From the NCBI GenBank assembly GCA_963281255.1, contig OY725501.1, positions 4,007,674-4,071,673 on the forward strand: a stretch of DNA of 64,000 nucleotides, given 5' to 3'. A program made the translations under genes and the position numbers. The DNA is from Aphrocallistes beatrix. Taxonomy: Eukaryota; Porifera; Hexactinellida; Sceptrulophora; Aphrocallistidae. Under the pieces are notes generated by a model. It was not told the origin of the DNA, did not search any database, and was given only the letters and a program-made list of their open reading frames with translations. Positions 62,876 through 64,000 of this stretch are shown here, piece by piece. Positions within the stretch are counted from its first letter, which is position 1. The number at the start of each line of letters is the position of its first letter.

Positions 62876-63348
62876 TAGTCACACGTTGAGAATTAGTTGC
62901 TAAAATAGAACAAGGTGACAAAATTTGAAGAATTAAATTTTGGAATTTAGAGTTTAGGACTAACGAAATAAAGCTATTACGTGTAAAACCCCGCCATGCG
63001 AAAGCTGTGAATTGATTGGTCAGTGTCTGACTAACAGCTGTGTTTCTCTGTCACTAAATTACTCTACGTATATCTTGTAAACATTTAAATTCCTTAAGTG
63101 TCCTTGTTCTAGATTCTAGAACTATAGAACCATCTCAACAAATAACAAAGTAAACAAACAAACAAACAAGCAAGCGAACGAACGAAAAAGTAAAATATTT
63201 CCCATTTGTTGTATTCTATTTCGCACCACAAGTGTACCTTATTACAACTCTATTTCTGACACCAGCGAGGATTCCTTGAAATTATCCATCAGCTCAGAGC
63301 TTGATACTATTTATAGACTCAAAGCTTGATACTATTTATAGATTCTAG
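62876..63348. other. Head-to-head spacer with duplicated CTATTTATAG boxes
   Basis: Upstream of the antisense gene. Near 63296-63340 a 25-base unit AAGCTTGATACTATTTATAG plus A is repeated, placing two CTATTTATAG boxes just before an acceptor TAG at 63346-63348. The stretch ACACCAGCGAGGATTCCTTG looks codon-like, but no donor follows it, so it is not called. Confidence 0.5.
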
Positions 63349-63699
63349 GCGGGGATTGCAAGGCGCAAATTGAAGAATTGCGGACTTTAGAATCCAACAA
63401 ACAGGACCCAATTGGCGCTGAAAAACGGGCGCGCTCTTTCATCCACGAAGTGTCTCAGTCCATAGATGAAGACGAGGTGTGTCTCAAACCTCCTAGCATA
63501 GAAGTGGTGCCAGAAGAGGACACTATTCCTGGAATTGAGCCATCGAGTAAGTTCCTCATTTATCACTTTGTTTGTTTGTTTGTTTGTTTGTTTGTTTGTT
63601 TGTTTGTTTGTTTGTTTGTTTATTTGTGTTTATTATTGCTATTTTTAGCTACAAAGACAAAGAGGCATCGGGAAGGAGAATTCGATCTGGACATTTCAT
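63349..63699 (+). CDS. Candidate 3' exons of the PH-domain gene (gene unfinished at window edge)
   Basis: Two exon-like blocks, 63349-63546 and 63649-63699, in one frame: KAQIEELRTLESNKQDPIGA, EKRARSFIHEVSQSIDEDEV, PSIEVVPEEDTIPGIEPS, then TKTKRHREGEFDLDI. Acceptors GATTCTAG and CTATTTTTAG, donors gtaag and gtatcc. The acidic, Ser-rich composition fits an adaptor tail. Phase 1 at the start does not fit directly to the PH exon at 61817; a 22-base exon at 61980-62001 would bridge it but is speculative. No stop is reached before 63699, so the gene would run out of the window. Confidence 0.45.
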
Positions 63700-64000
63700 G
63701 TATCCTCTTTTGCACTTCTAAAATTAGATACTTTACTCTTAATTAATAACCCCGGAAGACTTGGGGGGGTTTTCTATTTATAGTAAATACCCCGAATTTT
63801 TATGGCTTCCCCGCCCAAAATGGCTTAAACCAGAAATGACGCGACACATTCCAGTGGCAACCTAGGACATAATCCTAAATTCTGATACGTCAGTTGAAAA
63901 TTGAGATTTTCCCCTTAGTAACGATAATAGGTGTTTGGTATGCTAATGCATAATTCTATCAAGATATTTCAAGCCTTGTTTGTTTGTTTTTGTTTACACG
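63700..64000. repeat. Terminal repeat copy at window edge
   Basis: 63743-63840 is a full copy of the interspersed repeat with CTATTTATAG and TATGGCTTCCCCGCCCAAAA followed by TGGCTTAAACCAGAAATGA. The last bases start another TTTG run. No gene is seen. Confidence 0.55.

Overview
The window is eukaryotic nuclear DNA from a compact invertebrate genome. It has canonical GT-AG introns, single-exon membrane-protein genes, dense miniature DNA transposons, mariner and Tc1 sequences, tetraspanins, an NACHT-LRR (NLR) gene and an NHL-repeat gene. The genes recognised (ST13, a UBE2V-type ubiquitin-conjugating variant, TMEM259/membralin) are animal housekeeping genes. The tight spacing, NLR gene and lineage-specific receptor expansion fit an early-branching animal, most plausibly a sponge, but the sequence alone does not fix the phylum.

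Left half (1-29163). A six-exon ST13 (Hsc70-interacting protein) gene on the minus strand runs from 29163 to 2418. Its exon 3/exon 4 junction is interrupted by an intron of about 23.5 kb (3860-27371). That intron holds eight complete genes of one receptor family plus one small membrane-protein gene, on both strands; two more family members lie just beyond the ST13 3' end. The family has a signal peptide, a six-cysteine ectodomain of mannose-6-phosphate-receptor-homology (MRH) type, one membrane span, and a tail like that of the cation-dependent mannose-6-phosphate receptor (conserved Phe-Trp, DGF, Ser-Cys), usually ending in a tyrosine YXX[LI] sorting motif. Seven members keep the expected Gln/Arg/Glu/Tyr sugar-binding positions or nearly so. 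The others have lost them, including two- and four-domain forms that sit on the arms of a 5.8 kb inverted repeat. Two members have lost the membrane span by deletion and are predicted to be secreted.

Middle (29494-46900). A five-exon UBE2V gene lies close behind ST13. Around it are unrelated or very diverged small four-span membrane proteins (three minus, then two plus), an NHL-repeat gene without a RING, an intact mariner transposase, and an NLR gene whose LRR region is cut by one in-frame TAG.

Right part (48500-64000). Two tandem single-exon tetraspanins, an eight-exon membralin (TMEM259) gene, and a many-exon gene with two PH domains running toward the window edge. A small antisense coiled-coil gene lies in or beyond its 3' part.

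Throughout, the decamer CTATAAATAG/CTATTTATAG (a MEF2-type palindrome core) and close variants occur far more often than chance. They form 3' splice acceptors, TATA boxes, tandem arrays and even codons for Leu-Phe-Ile in membrane spans.
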